In this document: positions 1-8,255 of the stretch, one piece after another | Layout: every line of letters begins with the position of its first letter | Position numbering within the stretch: the first letter of the stretch is position 1 | Origin: an uncultured Pelagibacteraceae bacterium | GTDB lineage: Bacteria > Pseudomonadota > Alphaproteobacteria > Pelagibacterales > Pelagibacteraceae | Reading direction: 5' to 3' | Length of the DNA: 54,081 bases | Assembly: GCA_902551895.1 (NCBI GenBank) | Contig: CACDEU010000002.1 | Location: 1 to 54,081 of the forward strand | Notes under the pieces: model-generated | The model's input: only the letters and a program-made list of their open reading frames with translations | What the model was told of the DNA's origin: nothing | Database searches by the model: none | Program-made: the position numbers and the translations under genes

Positions 1-1113
1 TTTCTGTTTAAATTTATCTCTGTTGAGCAAAAAATTTTTTCTTTCATTTAAATAGTTATTGGTCCATTTTTTTATATCAAGAGCAATATTTTGTTTTTTA
101 ATTTCTTTATATAATTGGTCAGCTATTGTGGCAGCGTCCCCATAAATTCCTACTGCTACAGGAAAGTATCTTCCTATCATTCTTTTTTCTAATTCAACTT
201 GTATGATCTTTGCTCTTTTATTTATATTTTCGTAAGAATAAAAAGTTGAATTAAATCCAAGTCTTGTTCCAAGAGCAATTATAACGCTTGCTTCTTTAAC
301 TAGTTTAGATGCAACTGGATTACCTCTTGGACCCATTTGTCCAGCATTTAGTTTGTGATTAAATGGTATAGTATCTCCATGACCAGCCGCAGTTACTATT
401 GGGACACTTAACAATTCTGCCAATTTAACTACATTTTTATATCTTGATGTATATTTAATTCCACCACCAGCAATAATAACAGTTTTGTTTGAATTACTGA
501 TAATCTTTACAGCTTTTTTTATATAATTAGATTTTGCTTTAGTTGAGTTTTGATTATCAAAAGATTGATTTTTGTCATTGATTTTAAAATTTCCTTTATC
601 TGCCAATATATTTCTTGGTAGATTAATACAAACTGGTCCCCTCCTCGGAGACATTGCTAATTTAAAAGCATCACTAAAAGTTTTTGGAATTTTTTTAGCA
701 TTTTTTACAGTCCAAGTTTTTTTTGTTACTGGTTTAAATAAAGATTGTTGATCAAGACCTTGAAAAGCATCTTCCATTTTATCTTTTGTAGAATATGAAC
801 CAGCAATTGAAATAACTGGAGAAAAAGCTGCTTTTGCTTGAGCAAGTCCGGTAACTAGATTTGTTGCACCAGGACCATTTTGTCCAGCAAGTATTATACC
901 TGGTTGATTAGATGCTCTTGCATATCCATCGGCCATATGCGTTCCAGTTCTCTCATCTCGGACACCAATAAATTTTATATTTTTTTCATGATAAAGAGCA
1001 TCAAACATTTCCATTGTAGCAGAACCTATTAAGCCAAAAACATGTTTAACTTTTTCTTTTTTTAATGATTTAATTGCGGCTTGACCACCAGTCAGGTTCT
1101 TAGATTTGATCAC
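1..1113 (-). CDS. Thiamine-diphosphate-dependent enzyme (acetolactate synthase/oxalyl-CoA decarboxylase-like), C-terminus beyond window
   Basis: About 371 N-terminal residues are present; the rest lies beyond position 1. The start is taken as GTG at 1113, which overlaps the TGA of the upstream flavoenzyme gene (GTGA overlap) and implies translational coupling. The N-terminal Pyr domain has the catalytic glutamate in a VRDERTGTHMADGYAR motif (Glu54), followed by the GQNGPGATN and SPRRGPVCINLPR segments typical of acetolactate synthase-like ThDP enzymes; the central domain has IIAGGG and IIALGTRLGF. The diphosphate-binding GDG motif would be in the missing part. The reaction cannot be assigned: decarboxylation or ligation of a 2-oxoacid or a CoA ester are family possibilities. 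Family assignment is firm, substrate unknown. Confidence 0.85.
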   Translation of the reverse strand, partial: MIKSKNLTGGQAAIKSLKKEKVKHVFGLIGSATMEMFDALYHEKNIKFIGVRDERTGTHMADGYARASNQPGIILAGQNGPGATNLVTGLAQAKAAFSPVISIAGSYSTKDKMEDAFQGLDQQSLFKPVTKKTWTVKNAKKIPKTFSDAFKLAMSPRRGPVCINLPRNILADKGNFKINDKNQSFDNQNSTKAKSNYIKKAVKIISNSNKTVIIAGGGIKYTSRYKNVVKLAELLSVPIVTAAGHGDTIPFNHKLNAGQMGPRGNPVASKLVKEASVIIALGTRLGFNSTFYSYENINKRAKIIQVELEKRMIGRYFPVAVGIYGDAATIADQLYKEIKKQNIALDIKKWTNNYLNERKNFLLNRDKFKQK

Positions 1114-2279
1114 GAAACTTTTTTAACTTCAGTATCTAAATCATCTTTGAAGTGAGGCATTACTTTTTCAGTAAACATTTTGATACTCTTCATGCAGTCC
1201 TCGTGTTTAATACCAGGAAAATTAGACCATACTTGTAAATTTTGAAGATTTAATTCAGATTTAAGTTCATGAATTTTATCTATTACATACTCGGGCGTCC
1301 CGAATAGCATGTTACGTTTATGAAGAAAGTCGTAGCTTAATAAATCTAGTTTACCTTTAGTAACAGGTAGTTCTTCGCCAGGGTCCATGTGGTTTCCAAG
1401 ACCTCTCCAATGACAGACCCATCTCATATAATTAACCATGTGTTCGCCAGCTTTTTCTTTTGCTTCTTCCATTGTATCTGCAACAAACATGTCTCTTACC
1501 AATGAAATACCTTCACCCATTGGTACATTTCTTTTTTCTGCCTCTGATTTTGCATTTTTAAATGCCTCAAACTTAATTTTTAAAGCCTTAACTGTAGGTA
1601 TCCACATTATAATATTTAAACCTTGTGTTGCAGCCCATTCAATAGATCTAATTCCATCAACTACTTGGTGTATAGCAGGATAAGGCTTTTGATAGGGTTT
1701 TGGAAGAACACTTATATTTTCCATAACACTTGTCTCAAGATTAACCAAATCTTTGTTTGGTGGACTCATATCATGTTGCCAAACATAATTGGGAGCAGGA
1801 TAAGTATAAAACTCACCTTTATGATTAAAAAATTTTTCTTTCCACGCTTTTTTTAAAATTGTTAGAGTTTCTTCAAAAAGTCTAAAATTTTTTGCTTGGT
1901 CTTTCATGTCTGCTTCTTTATTTAAGTTTATTGCTTCTCTTCCATAAATTCCTCTCCCTATTCCAACTTCAACTCTACCTTTTGATAATTGATCAAGAAG
2001 AGCAATATCTTCAGCCATTCTAATTGGATTATGAAAAGTAATTACATTACACGCTTGACCTATTCTAATATTTTTTGTTCTAGCCGCAGCATCAACACCC
2101 ATCATTAATGGATTAGTTAAAGACTCCATTCCTTCATGATTAAAGTGATGTTCTGTATACCAAATTGAATTCCATTTATTCTGATCACAATATTCTGTAA
2201 TTTCTCTAGTTTCGTCTAAAAGTTTATCGTAAGGTTTGTGTGTCCAGTTAGTAGTGTTACAGAAGTAACCAAATTTCAT
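1110..2279 (-). CDS. LLM-class (bacterial luciferase-like) flavin-dependent monooxygenase
   Basis: 389 residues, the usual length for the luciferase-like TIM-barrel family that uses FMNH2 or F420. Visible family features are the N-terminal beta strand MKFGYFCN, the WYTEHHF segment, the GQACNVITFHNPIRMAEDIA barrel region and SKGRVEVGIGRG. A strong ribosome binding site (AAAGGAGG) lies 6-8 bases upstream of the ATG. The 133 bases separating it from the MetX-like gene contain a GC-richer leader (see 2287-2360), so it may have its own control. Its 3' end overlaps the ThDP enzyme. Monooxygenases of this family attack alkanes, sulfonates, amines or polyamino acids; the substrate here is not evident. 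Confidence 0.88.
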   Translation of the reverse strand: MKFGYFCNTTNWTHKPYDKLLDETREITEYCDQNKWNSIWYTEHHFNHEGMESLTNPLMMGVDAAARTKNIRIGQACNVITFHNPIRMAEDIALLDQLSKGRVEVGIGRGIYGREAINLNKEADMKDQAKNFRLFEETLTILKKAWKEKFFNHKGEFYTYPAPNYVWQHDMSPPNKDLVNLETSVMENISVLPKPYQKPYPAIHQVVDGIRSIEWAATQGLNIIMWIPTVKALKIKFEAFKNAKSEAEKRNVPMGEGISLVRDMFVADTMEEAKEKAGEHMVNYMRWVCHWRGLGNHMDPGEELPVTKGKLDLLSYDFLHKRNMLFGTPEYVIDKIHELKSELNLQNLQVWSNFPGIKHEDCMKSIKMFTEKVMPHFKDDLDTEVKKVS

Positions 2280-2286
2280 TAAAGCC

Positions 2287-2360
2287 TCCTTTAAAAATTA
2301 ATTTAAAGACGACCGATCCCACTTTCGTACTTTAGAAATTACGACGAGTTATGTATCGCT
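2287..2360 (-). ncRNA. Candidate structured 5' leader RNA of the luciferase-like gene
   Basis: This stretch is clearly richer in G and C than the other intergenic DNA. Read on the minus strand it can form CGAU/AUCG around an inner UCGUA/UACGA hairpin with a ten-base loop. A further CUUUAAA/UUUAAAG stem ends just at the AAAGGAGG ribosome binding site. In an AT-rich genome such islands often mark structured RNAs. I recall that a structured RNA motif named SAR11_0636 was reported from Pelagibacter, but cannot verify whether this is it. It could be a cis-regulatory element; no known riboswitch was recognised. Confidence 0.35.
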
Positions 2361-2412
2361 TTATGAAATGATACTATCTTCTTCTATTAAATTTTCAACG
2401 TTTTTTAAGATA

Positions 2413-3423
2413 TTAATTTAGCAACTCTTTAATGTTTTTATCTAGTTGCTTTTCAAAATTTTTGTCATTTCCAGGATTAGCAGCGCAATGACCATATGGT
2501 GAGTCTACAGGTCTTAAAAATGAACGAGATATAAATCTTTTTTCAAATTTATTATCCTCAGTTCTAAAGTATAAATCCTGATTACATGGCATAAGAATTG
2601 TTTTTGCTCTTATTGATTTAAGAGCTTTTATATAATTATTTTTATAAATAGGACCTTTGCTAATATCATTTAACTGCCAGGTTTTAAGTTTAGACAAAAG
2701 ATTATTAGCATCCCAGTTTTTAGCATGATCATTTGCCCAGTCTTTAAGTAATTCTTCAGCATTTTTAAAACCAAATTTTTTGTAAAGTTTTTCTCTGTAA
2801 AAATCTTGGGAGAAAGCCCACCCTGCGTAAACTCTTCCAAATGCTTTTAATCCTTCGACAGGTTGTTTTTTATAATTTCCTTTATTAAATTTTTTATCAG
2901 CGGTAAGCGCTGCTTTAACACCTTCTAAGAAAACATGATTGTGTATTGAAGTTTTTGATGATGCACAAAAAGGAAGAATTGCTTTAACCATACCAGGATA
3001 CTGAGCTGCCCATTGATAAGATTGACAACCCGCCATAGACCAACCAGTAACTAGAGCAATTTTTTTAATTTTCAGTTTTTCAGTAATAAGTTTGTGTTGA
3101 CAATAAATATTATCCCACAGTGTTATTGTTGGAAATTTTGAACCAGATTGAGATTTAACAGCTTTAGTTGGTGAAGAAGATAAACCATTTCCAAACATAT
3201 TAATGGATACAATAAAATATTTATTTGGATTAATTGCTCTATTTTTACCTATAAAGCCTTCATTTCTAATATGGCTACCGGTATAAAATGTAGGAAGAAT
3301 TATTACATTTGAACGACTTTTATTTAATTTGCCGTATGTTTTGAAAACTAATTGTGCTGATTTTAAAATTTTTCCAGATAAAAGTTTAATATTTCCTAAA
3401 TTAAACTTTTCATATTTTTTCAT
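2413..3423 (-). CDS. MetX-like alpha/beta-hydrolase-fold acyltransferase or hydrolase
   Basis: 336 residues with the homoserine O-acetyltransferase (MetX) layout: the NVIILPTFYTGSH strand, the FGNGLSSSP loop, a nucleophile elbow GWSMAG with Ser129, a catalytic Asp in PCNQD (Asp283) and a C-terminal His in SPYGHC (His312). Standard MetX has GGSMGG at the elbow and a conserved arginine there; both differ here, so homoserine acetylation is doubtful. It follows the glutamine-synthetase-like gene by only 3 bases and belongs to the run of genes starting with the Rieske oxygenase at 6815. A role in hydrolysing or acylating an intermediate of that pathway is inference only. Confidence 0.75.
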   Translation of the reverse strand: MKKYEKFNLGNIKLLSGKILKSAQLVFKTYGKLNKSRSNVIILPTFYTGSHIRNEGFIGKNRAINPNKYFIVSINMFGNGLSSSPTKAVKSQSGSKFPTITLWDNIYCQHKLITEKLKIKKIALVTGWSMAGCQSYQWAAQYPGMVKAILPFCASSKTSIHNHVFLEGVKAALTADKKFNKGNYKKQPVEGLKAFGRVYAGWAFSQDFYREKLYKKFGFKNAEELLKDWANDHAKNWDANNLLSKLKTWQLNDISKGPIYKNNYIKALKSIRAKTILMPCNQDLYFRTEDNKFEKRFISRSFLRPVDSPYGHCAANPGNDKNFEKQLDKNIKELLN

Positions 3424-3426
3424 TAA

Positions 3427-4848
3427 TTAGTAAAGTCTTAGATACTCTTTTACTTCCCAATCAGTAACCGCTTGGTGATAACGCTCCCACTCATCATTTT
3501 TATAAGATAAAAAAGATTTTTTCATTACAGATCCCATAACTTCATCAGATAATTTATTTACCCTCAAAGCTTCTATGGCTTGCATTAAATTTTTAGGAAG
3601 TCTTTTAATCCCTAATTTTTTAAACTCTGCATCAGTCATTTGATATAAATCTTGATCAGTTGGTTTGCCAGGGTCAATTTTATTTTTAATACCATCCATT
3701 GCTGAAGAAATTGTCATAGCTAAAGCCAAATAAACATTCATTGTCATATCTGCTGCTCTATTTTCAATACAATATCTGTTTTGTGGTAAACGAAACTGCG
3801 CAGATCTATTATTGTGACCATATGTAATATTAGTTGGTGCCCAAGTTACTGTTCCTCCCTCAAAACCTCCAACTCTAGGAACTAAACCATTATATGAATT
3901 AACTGTTGAACATGTAATTGCTGTTAGTGCTTCAGAGTTTTTCATAAGCCCACCTACTGCATGCTTTGATTGTTTTGACCAACCTTTTCCATCGGTAAAA
4001 ATATTTTTTCCAGGTTTATTTACATCTTCCATTGAAAAATTAATGTGTGCTCCAGATCTCCAGTCTCCTATTGTAGGTTTCGGCATAAAAGTAATGAACA
4101 TATTATTTTTTTTAGCAATTTCTTTTAAAAGAATTCTTAAGAAAACCAATCTATCTGCCATTTCTAATAAATTTGTATAATGAAAATCTAATTCAAATTG
4201 TGAATAAGCACCTTCAGCAACTACATCATGTAAATTCCATCCCAGTTCTTCAAGAATATCAATCAATTCTTTTAAAAAATGCATAGAGTCCAATGAATAT
4301 TCAACATCATATCCAAATGCTTGTCGTCTTGGTCTTATTCCATTTATTGGATCGCTATCAATAGCTTTAACTGGTTTTCCATCTTCTCCATATTTCATTG
4401 CAATAAATTCAGGTTCAATACCACACATTCCTTTGTAGCCTGTGTCTTGTGCTTTTTGCATTGCGCGTTTCAGAGCTTGTCTTGGACAAACATTATAAGG
4501 TTTATCTTCCCAATAAAGATCTGCAAAAATTATAGCCATTGTTTTGTCCCAAGGACAAATATAAACGCTATCTAAATCTGGCAACATTATTTGGTCAGAG
4601 TCAGCAGGAGTTAATTCAGGTACAAAAGATATTGAGTGTACTGCAAACTGAGGTCCTTTACCCAAACATAATTGTTCAAAATCACTCATCGGTACAGGTT
4701 TAGTTTTTGGAATACCATGTAAATCTATCCAGCTTGACATTACATATTGTACGCCAGCAGCTTTAAGTTTTTTGTGAACTGCAGGAATTTTTTTCCTATT
4801 TCTCTCAATAGCGTCTTTAAAATTTTCGTAATATATTTTATTTTTCAT
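3427..4848 (-). CDS. Glutamine synthetase-family ligase (GlnT / gamma-glutamyl-amide synthetase type)
   Basis: 473 residues carrying the glutamine synthetase fold: beta-grasp N-terminus with SSWIDLHGIPKTK, the GIEPEF and EGAYSQFELDF metal-binding glutamates, SGAHINFS for the ATP/metal histidine, and an arginine-rich NRSAQFRLPQ glutamate-binding segment ending in IENRAAD. Sequences of this shape (GlnT, gamma-glutamylmethylamide synthetase, gamma-glutamylpolyamine synthetase) ligate glutamate to ammonia or an amine using ATP. The setting, downstream of a quaternary-amine-type Rieske oxygenase, makes ligation of a released small amine attractive, but the amine is unknown. It lies 8 bases after the cupin gene. 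Confidence 0.85.
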   Translation of the reverse strand: MKNKIYYENFKDAIERNRKKIPAVHKKLKAAGVQYVMSSWIDLHGIPKTKPVPMSDFEQLCLGKGPQFAVHSISFVPELTPADSDQIMLPDLDSVYICPWDKTMAIIFADLYWEDKPYNVCPRQALKRAMQKAQDTGYKGMCGIEPEFIAMKYGEDGKPVKAIDSDPINGIRPRRQAFGYDVEYSLDSMHFLKELIDILEELGWNLHDVVAEGAYSQFELDFHYTNLLEMADRLVFLRILLKEIAKKNNMFITFMPKPTIGDWRSGAHINFSMEDVNKPGKNIFTDGKGWSKQSKHAVGGLMKNSEALTAITCSTVNSYNGLVPRVGGFEGGTVTWAPTNITYGHNNRSAQFRLPQNRYCIENRAADMTMNVYLALAMTISSAMDGIKNKIDPGKPTDQDLYQMTDAEFKKLGIKRLPKNLMQAIEALRVNKLSDEVMGSVMKKSFLSYKNDEWERYHQAVTDWEVKEYLRLY

Positions 4849-4856
4849 TAGGTAAA

Positions 4857-5252
4857 TTATTTTGGCATATCTTCTGGGTCAATTCCAGGAACAAATGTTA
4901 TACCAGCTTTTTGCTTCCAATCATGAGGATAAGCAGCATAAAATATTACACATTTTTCATCACATTCGTAGGCTATATGATTATCCTTTGGAATATAAAG
5001 TACATCTCCAGGGTTACAAACGTAAGATTTACCATCGCAAGTTAGTCTGAAAGTTCCTTCCATGCAGTAAATAATTTCATCACAAGTTAAATCCCAGGGA
5101 ACAGAAACTTTGTTTAAAAAATTTAATCCTCCACACATAGTGTTACTTACTTTGCTTGTAACAAATGGTTTTATGTAAGACTTTCCTGGTTCTAATGTAT
5201 GAAGTCTATTTTCAATATCTTTAAATTTATAGAGCTGCGGTTCTTTAGACAT
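4857..5252 (-). CDS. Small single-domain cupin protein
   Basis: 131 residues forming one cupin barrel. The second half shows DEIIYCMEGTFRLTCDG, then NPGDVLYIPKDNHIAYECDE, the two signature cupin motifs. The classic metal-binding His-His-Glu triad of the first motif is degenerate (only the glutamate in CMEGTF is clear), while a His follows in the second motif; this resembles EutQ-like cupins rather than a dioxygenase. It sits between glyoxalase (17 bases upstream) and the glutamine-synthetase-like gene (8 bases downstream), evidently in the same transcript. A specific function cannot be stated. Confidence 0.8.
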   Translation of the reverse strand: MSKEPQLYKFKDIENRLHTLEPGKSYIKPFVTSKVSNTMCGGLNFLNKVSVPWDLTCDEIIYCMEGTFRLTCDGKSYVCNPGDVLYIPKDNHIAYECDEKCVIFYAAYPHDWKQKAGITFVPGIDPEDMPK

Positions 5253-5269
5253 TAATATTCCTTTCGATT

Positions 5270-5686
5270 TTATATTTTAATTGGTTCGTTTAATTCAACT
5301 TTGTAACCATCTGGATCTTCGCAAAAAGCAATTACTCTTGTTCCATGTTTCATTGGACCTGGCTTACGAGTAATGTTAACACCAAGCTTTGTAAGATCTT
5401 CACAAGCTTTATATACATCAGGAGTTTCTATACAAATATGACCCCATCCATTTCCTTTGTCGTAATCTTCTTTTTGATCCCAATTATGAGTTAATTCAAG
5501 ACACGGGGATTCATTTTCAAGTCCATAACCAATGAATGCATTAGTAAATTTTCCATCAGGATAATCAGTTTTTCTTAAAACTTTCATTCCCAGAGTTTTG
5601 CAATAAAAGTTAAAAGAAGTTTCTAAATCTTTTACTCTTATCATTGTATGAGCCAACCTATATCCTTCATTTACATTTTTAGACAT
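5270..5686 (-). CDS. Glyoxalase I-like protein (VOC superfamily)
   Basis: 138 residues, the length of bacterial GloA. The four metal ligands of the Ni/Co-type enzyme can be traced: His in AHTMIRV, Glu in CLELTHN, His in GWGHICIE and Glu in YKVELNE, with the FCEDPDGYKVEL signature intact. Glyoxalase I isomerises the hemithioacetal of methylglyoxal and glutathione, or of another 2-oxoaldehyde. The gene overlaps the end of the Rieske oxygenase gene by 8 bases, so the two are translationally coupled. An oxoaldehyde may therefore arise in the same pathway; alternatively it may be a VOC enzyme acting on another substrate. Confidence 0.85.
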   Translation of the reverse strand: MSKNVNEGYRLAHTMIRVKDLETSFNFYCKTLGMKVLRKTDYPDGKFTNAFIGYGLENESPCLELTHNWDQKEDYDKGNGWGHICIETPDVYKACEDLTKLGVNITRKPGPMKHGTRVIAFCEDPDGYKVELNEPIKI

Positions 5687-6815
5687 TTTTTTTACCTTTC
5701 ATTATTTTTTTTGATTTCATAGTTGCTTGAATTATTAATTTTTGAAATTTTTGAACTCCTTTTTCCCAGTGTGGAGATAGCAGTCCACCATCATTCGAAG
5801 CTGGTGATGATCTTCCTTCTTGTAATCTTTCGCACATTTCATGATCTTCCTTATGTACACTCCACCATATCTTCTTTGTAATATCAATCTCTTCTTTAGA
5901 CATAGATTTTCCCTCAGTTGAATATATTATTCTTTTTTGGCTTGTAATACCTGGTCCAATAGGAATATTTAAATATACACCTATTTGATTAGGATAATAA
6001 GTTCCAATTATAAAGTTTGGAAACAAAGAAAGATACTTAGAAGATACGGATAAAGCATTACTATTTTTATTATCTTCTTTATCAACGTTAACTCCACTTC
6101 CATAACAAATCCCATCCACAATTGTATAATGATCTTTCAGTGGTTGATTAGTTGTTGTTTTGTGAACAAATTGAACGTGATATGGTTCAATAAAATTTTC
6201 AATAAGGAACTTCCAATTTGTATTAATTTTTCCAAAATCTAAAGTTGCCGCATACTTTATTTTATTTAAGTCTAAATCTTTAAATTTTGAAATTAAAGGC
6301 TTTGCGTATTCTTTAAATTTTTTTGCTTTTCCATTAATATTTACAAAAATCCAGTCATGCCAAATATGAATTCTTATTGGCTTTAAACCATGATTTTTAA
6401 AGTTAAATCCTTTGGGTTTATGTACATTTGTTCCTCCAATGTGTGGAGCGGCTTTTAAATTTCCTTGAAGATCATATGTCCAAGAATGATACGGACATCG
6501 AATTAATTTACCTATATTTTTTTTTTCATCTACTAATTTTAAACATCGGTGACTACAAACATTATGAAAGGCCGTAATTTTATCGTCTTCATTTTTAATT
6601 AGTAGGATAGGTTTTCCAGCAATATAAACCGGAACAACATCTCCTACTTTTTTAAATTCGTGAGCAAAAGCTATAAATAGCCAACCATCAGCTAATGCAG
6701 TTTCACATTCTTTATCCCAAAATTCGTTATCGGTATATGATTTTGCCGGAAGCCCAAAAATTGTATTTGTATTTTTAGGGCTTTTAATTTTAACTGAAGT
6801 TTTACTTTCAGACAT
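5679..6815 (-). CDS. Rieske non-heme iron oxygenase alpha subunit (betaine/carnitine monooxygenase-like)
   Basis: 378 residues. The Rieske centre is complete: Cys87-x-His89 in NVCSHRC and Cys107-x2-His110 in RCPYHSW. The catalytic domain has the mononuclear iron site in NFIEPYHVQFVH (His213 and His218). Length and layout match GbcA, CntA and choline monooxygenase homologues, which hydroxylate quaternary ammonium compounds and cause N-demethylation or C-N cleavage. No reductase or ferredoxin partner gene is found in the window, so electrons must come from elsewhere. It heads the minus-strand run down to the MetX-like gene and is divergent from a second Rieske gene 97 bases away. Confidence 0.88.
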   Translation of the reverse strand: MSESKTSVKIKSPKNTNTIFGLPAKSYTDNEFWDKECETALADGWLFIAFAHEFKKVGDVVPVYIAGKPILLIKNEDDKITAFHNVCSHRCLKLVDEKKNIGKLIRCPYHSWTYDLQGNLKAAPHIGGTNVHKPKGFNFKNHGLKPIRIHIWHDWIFVNINGKAKKFKEYAKPLISKFKDLDLNKIKYAATLDFGKINTNWKFLIENFIEPYHVQFVHKTTTNQPLKDHYTIVDGICYGSGVNVDKEDNKNSNALSVSSKYLSLFPNFIIGTYYPNQIGVYLNIPIGPGITSQKRIIYSTEGKSMSKEEIDITKKIWWSVHKEDHEMCERLQEGRSSPASNDGGLLSPHWEKGVQKFQKLIIQATMKSKKIMKGKKNV

Positions 6816-6864
6816 TTATAGGTTCCTTCTTAATAAATGAAATCTATTTGTGATTTGCTAATAT

Positions 6865-6896
6865 TACAATAAAATATATCATAGTTAATTATTGTA
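6865..6896. promoter_or_regulatory. Inverted repeat in the divergent Rieske promoter region
   Basis: TACAATAA at 6865-6872 is mirrored by TTATTGTA at 6889-6896 across a 16-base spacer. It lies between two divergent Rieske oxygenase genes, where a shared operator would be expected. Given the AT-richness, an 8-base arm could arise by chance; no regulator gene adjoins it. Confidence 0.25.
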
Positions 6897-6911
6897 TTTT
6901 AAGGAGGTCAA

Positions 6912-8255
6912 TTGGTTAATTCGAACAGCAATATCTATAAAGGCTATAATCAAGCAAAACCAGTTGGTTATGATAAAGAAATTTCTCACACAAATTTTGG
7001 GACTCCTGGCGGAGAGTATCTTAGAAGATACTGGCATCCTGTTGCCTTAACTTCTGAAGTAAGCACAACTCCTTTACAAATAAAAATTCTTGGGGAAGAT
7101 TTGGTTATTTTTAAAACAACAAAAAATAAAATAGGATTAGTCCATAAAAACTGTCCTCACAGAAGAGCATCATTAGTTTATGGAAAATGTGAAACAAACG
7201 GTATTAGATGTTGTTATCATGGTTGGTTATTTTCTCCAGACGGAGAGATTTTAGAAACTCCTGGTGAAGATCCAGATTCAAAACAAGCAGAACAAGTAAG
7301 AAAAAAATTTAAATTAGGAGCTTATCCAATTAAAGAATTTAACGGAATTGTGTTCTCTTATATGGGCCCCCCAGAAAAAATTCCTCCATTTCCTCATTAT
7401 GACGCGTATGACATTTCAGATATTGTAAGAAGACCGTATAAAATTAATTATAATTGTAATTGGATACAAGTTCTTGATGCAATTATGGATCCAGTTCATA
7501 CATCGTTTTTACACGGTCAAAGTTCAGGAATACAATTTTCTGAAGGTTTCGCTGAACTTGGAGAAATAGAATTTTTCGAAAGAGGAATGCAATATCTTGG
7601 AGTAAACACAAGAAGAGTTGATGACAATATTTGGGTTAGAGTAAATGAGTTAATACTTCCTAACTTTACACAGGCTGGATCAGCTTTTGCTGCAGATGGT
7701 ACCAAAACTCGATATTTTGGCAGAAGTTCTTTTACTAGATGGGTAGTACCTGTAGACGATGAACATTGTGTAGCTATAGCTTGGGGTAATTTTGGAGATA
7801 GAGCAGATCCAATTGAATATAACAATAAAGAAGGTTGTGAAAGAATTGAAGCAGGTGAAATTATAGATCGAACATGGGAAGAAAAACAAAAGAGCCCAGG
7901 AGATGCTGAAGCGGTTGAAGGAATGGGATTTATAAGTCAACATAAAGGTGAGCATTTAGTGCCAACCGATCATGGAATAATGTCCTACAGAAGACATATC
8001 AGAAAATCAATAAAAGCATTGCAAGAAGGAACAGAGCCTAAACAGTTTAAAAATAATGGAGATGCAATCAAAACATATGGTCAAGATACAGTTTTAAGAG
8101 TTCCAAAAAGAAATGTAGATGACCGAAAATTTATAAAATCGGTTGGTGCTGCAGTATTGAAATTACAATTTGACTCAGAAAAAATGCCAAATAAGGACCG
8201 TGACTCTTTTATAATAAAAGAATTATCTAATATGGAAAAGAATGGAGCATTTTGA
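6912..8255 (+). CDS. Rieske non-heme iron oxygenase, aromatic-ring/phthalate-type alpha subunit
   Basis: 447 residues from a TTG start. That start is chosen because a perfect AAGGAGGT ribosome binding site ends 3 bases upstream and no in-frame ATG precedes the Rieske domain. The Rieske cluster ligands are Cys81-x-His83 (NCPHRR) and Cys100-x2-His103 (RCCYHGW); the catalytic iron site is DPVHTSFLH (Asp193, His196, His201). This spacing and the longer C-terminal domain resemble phthalate/vanillate demethylase-type oxygenases more than the betaine type at 5679-6815. The stop codon overlaps the TTG of the next gene, coupling it to a 2-hydroxyacid dehydrogenase. Substrate unknown; no dedicated reductase is nearby. 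Confidence 0.85.
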   Translation: MVNSNSNIYKGYNQAKPVGYDKEISHTNFGTPGGEYLRRYWHPVALTSEVSTTPLQIKILGEDLVIFKTTKNKIGLVHKNCPHRRASLVYGKCETNGIRCCYHGWLFSPDGEILETPGEDPDSKQAEQVRKKFKLGAYPIKEFNGIVFSYMGPPEKIPPFPHYDAYDISDIVRRPYKINYNCNWIQVLDAIMDPVHTSFLHGQSSGIQFSEGFAELGEIEFFERGMQYLGVNTRRVDDNIWVRVNELILPNFTQAGSAFAADGTKTRYFGRSSFTRWVVPVDDEHCVAIAWGNFGDRADPIEYNNKEGCERIEAGEIIDRTWEEKQKSPGDAEAVEGMGFISQHKGEHLVPTDHGIMSYRRHIRKSIKALQEGTEPKQFKNNGDAIKTYGQDTVLRVPKRNVDDRKFIKSVGAAVLKLQFDSEKMPNKDRDSFIIKELSNMEKNGAF

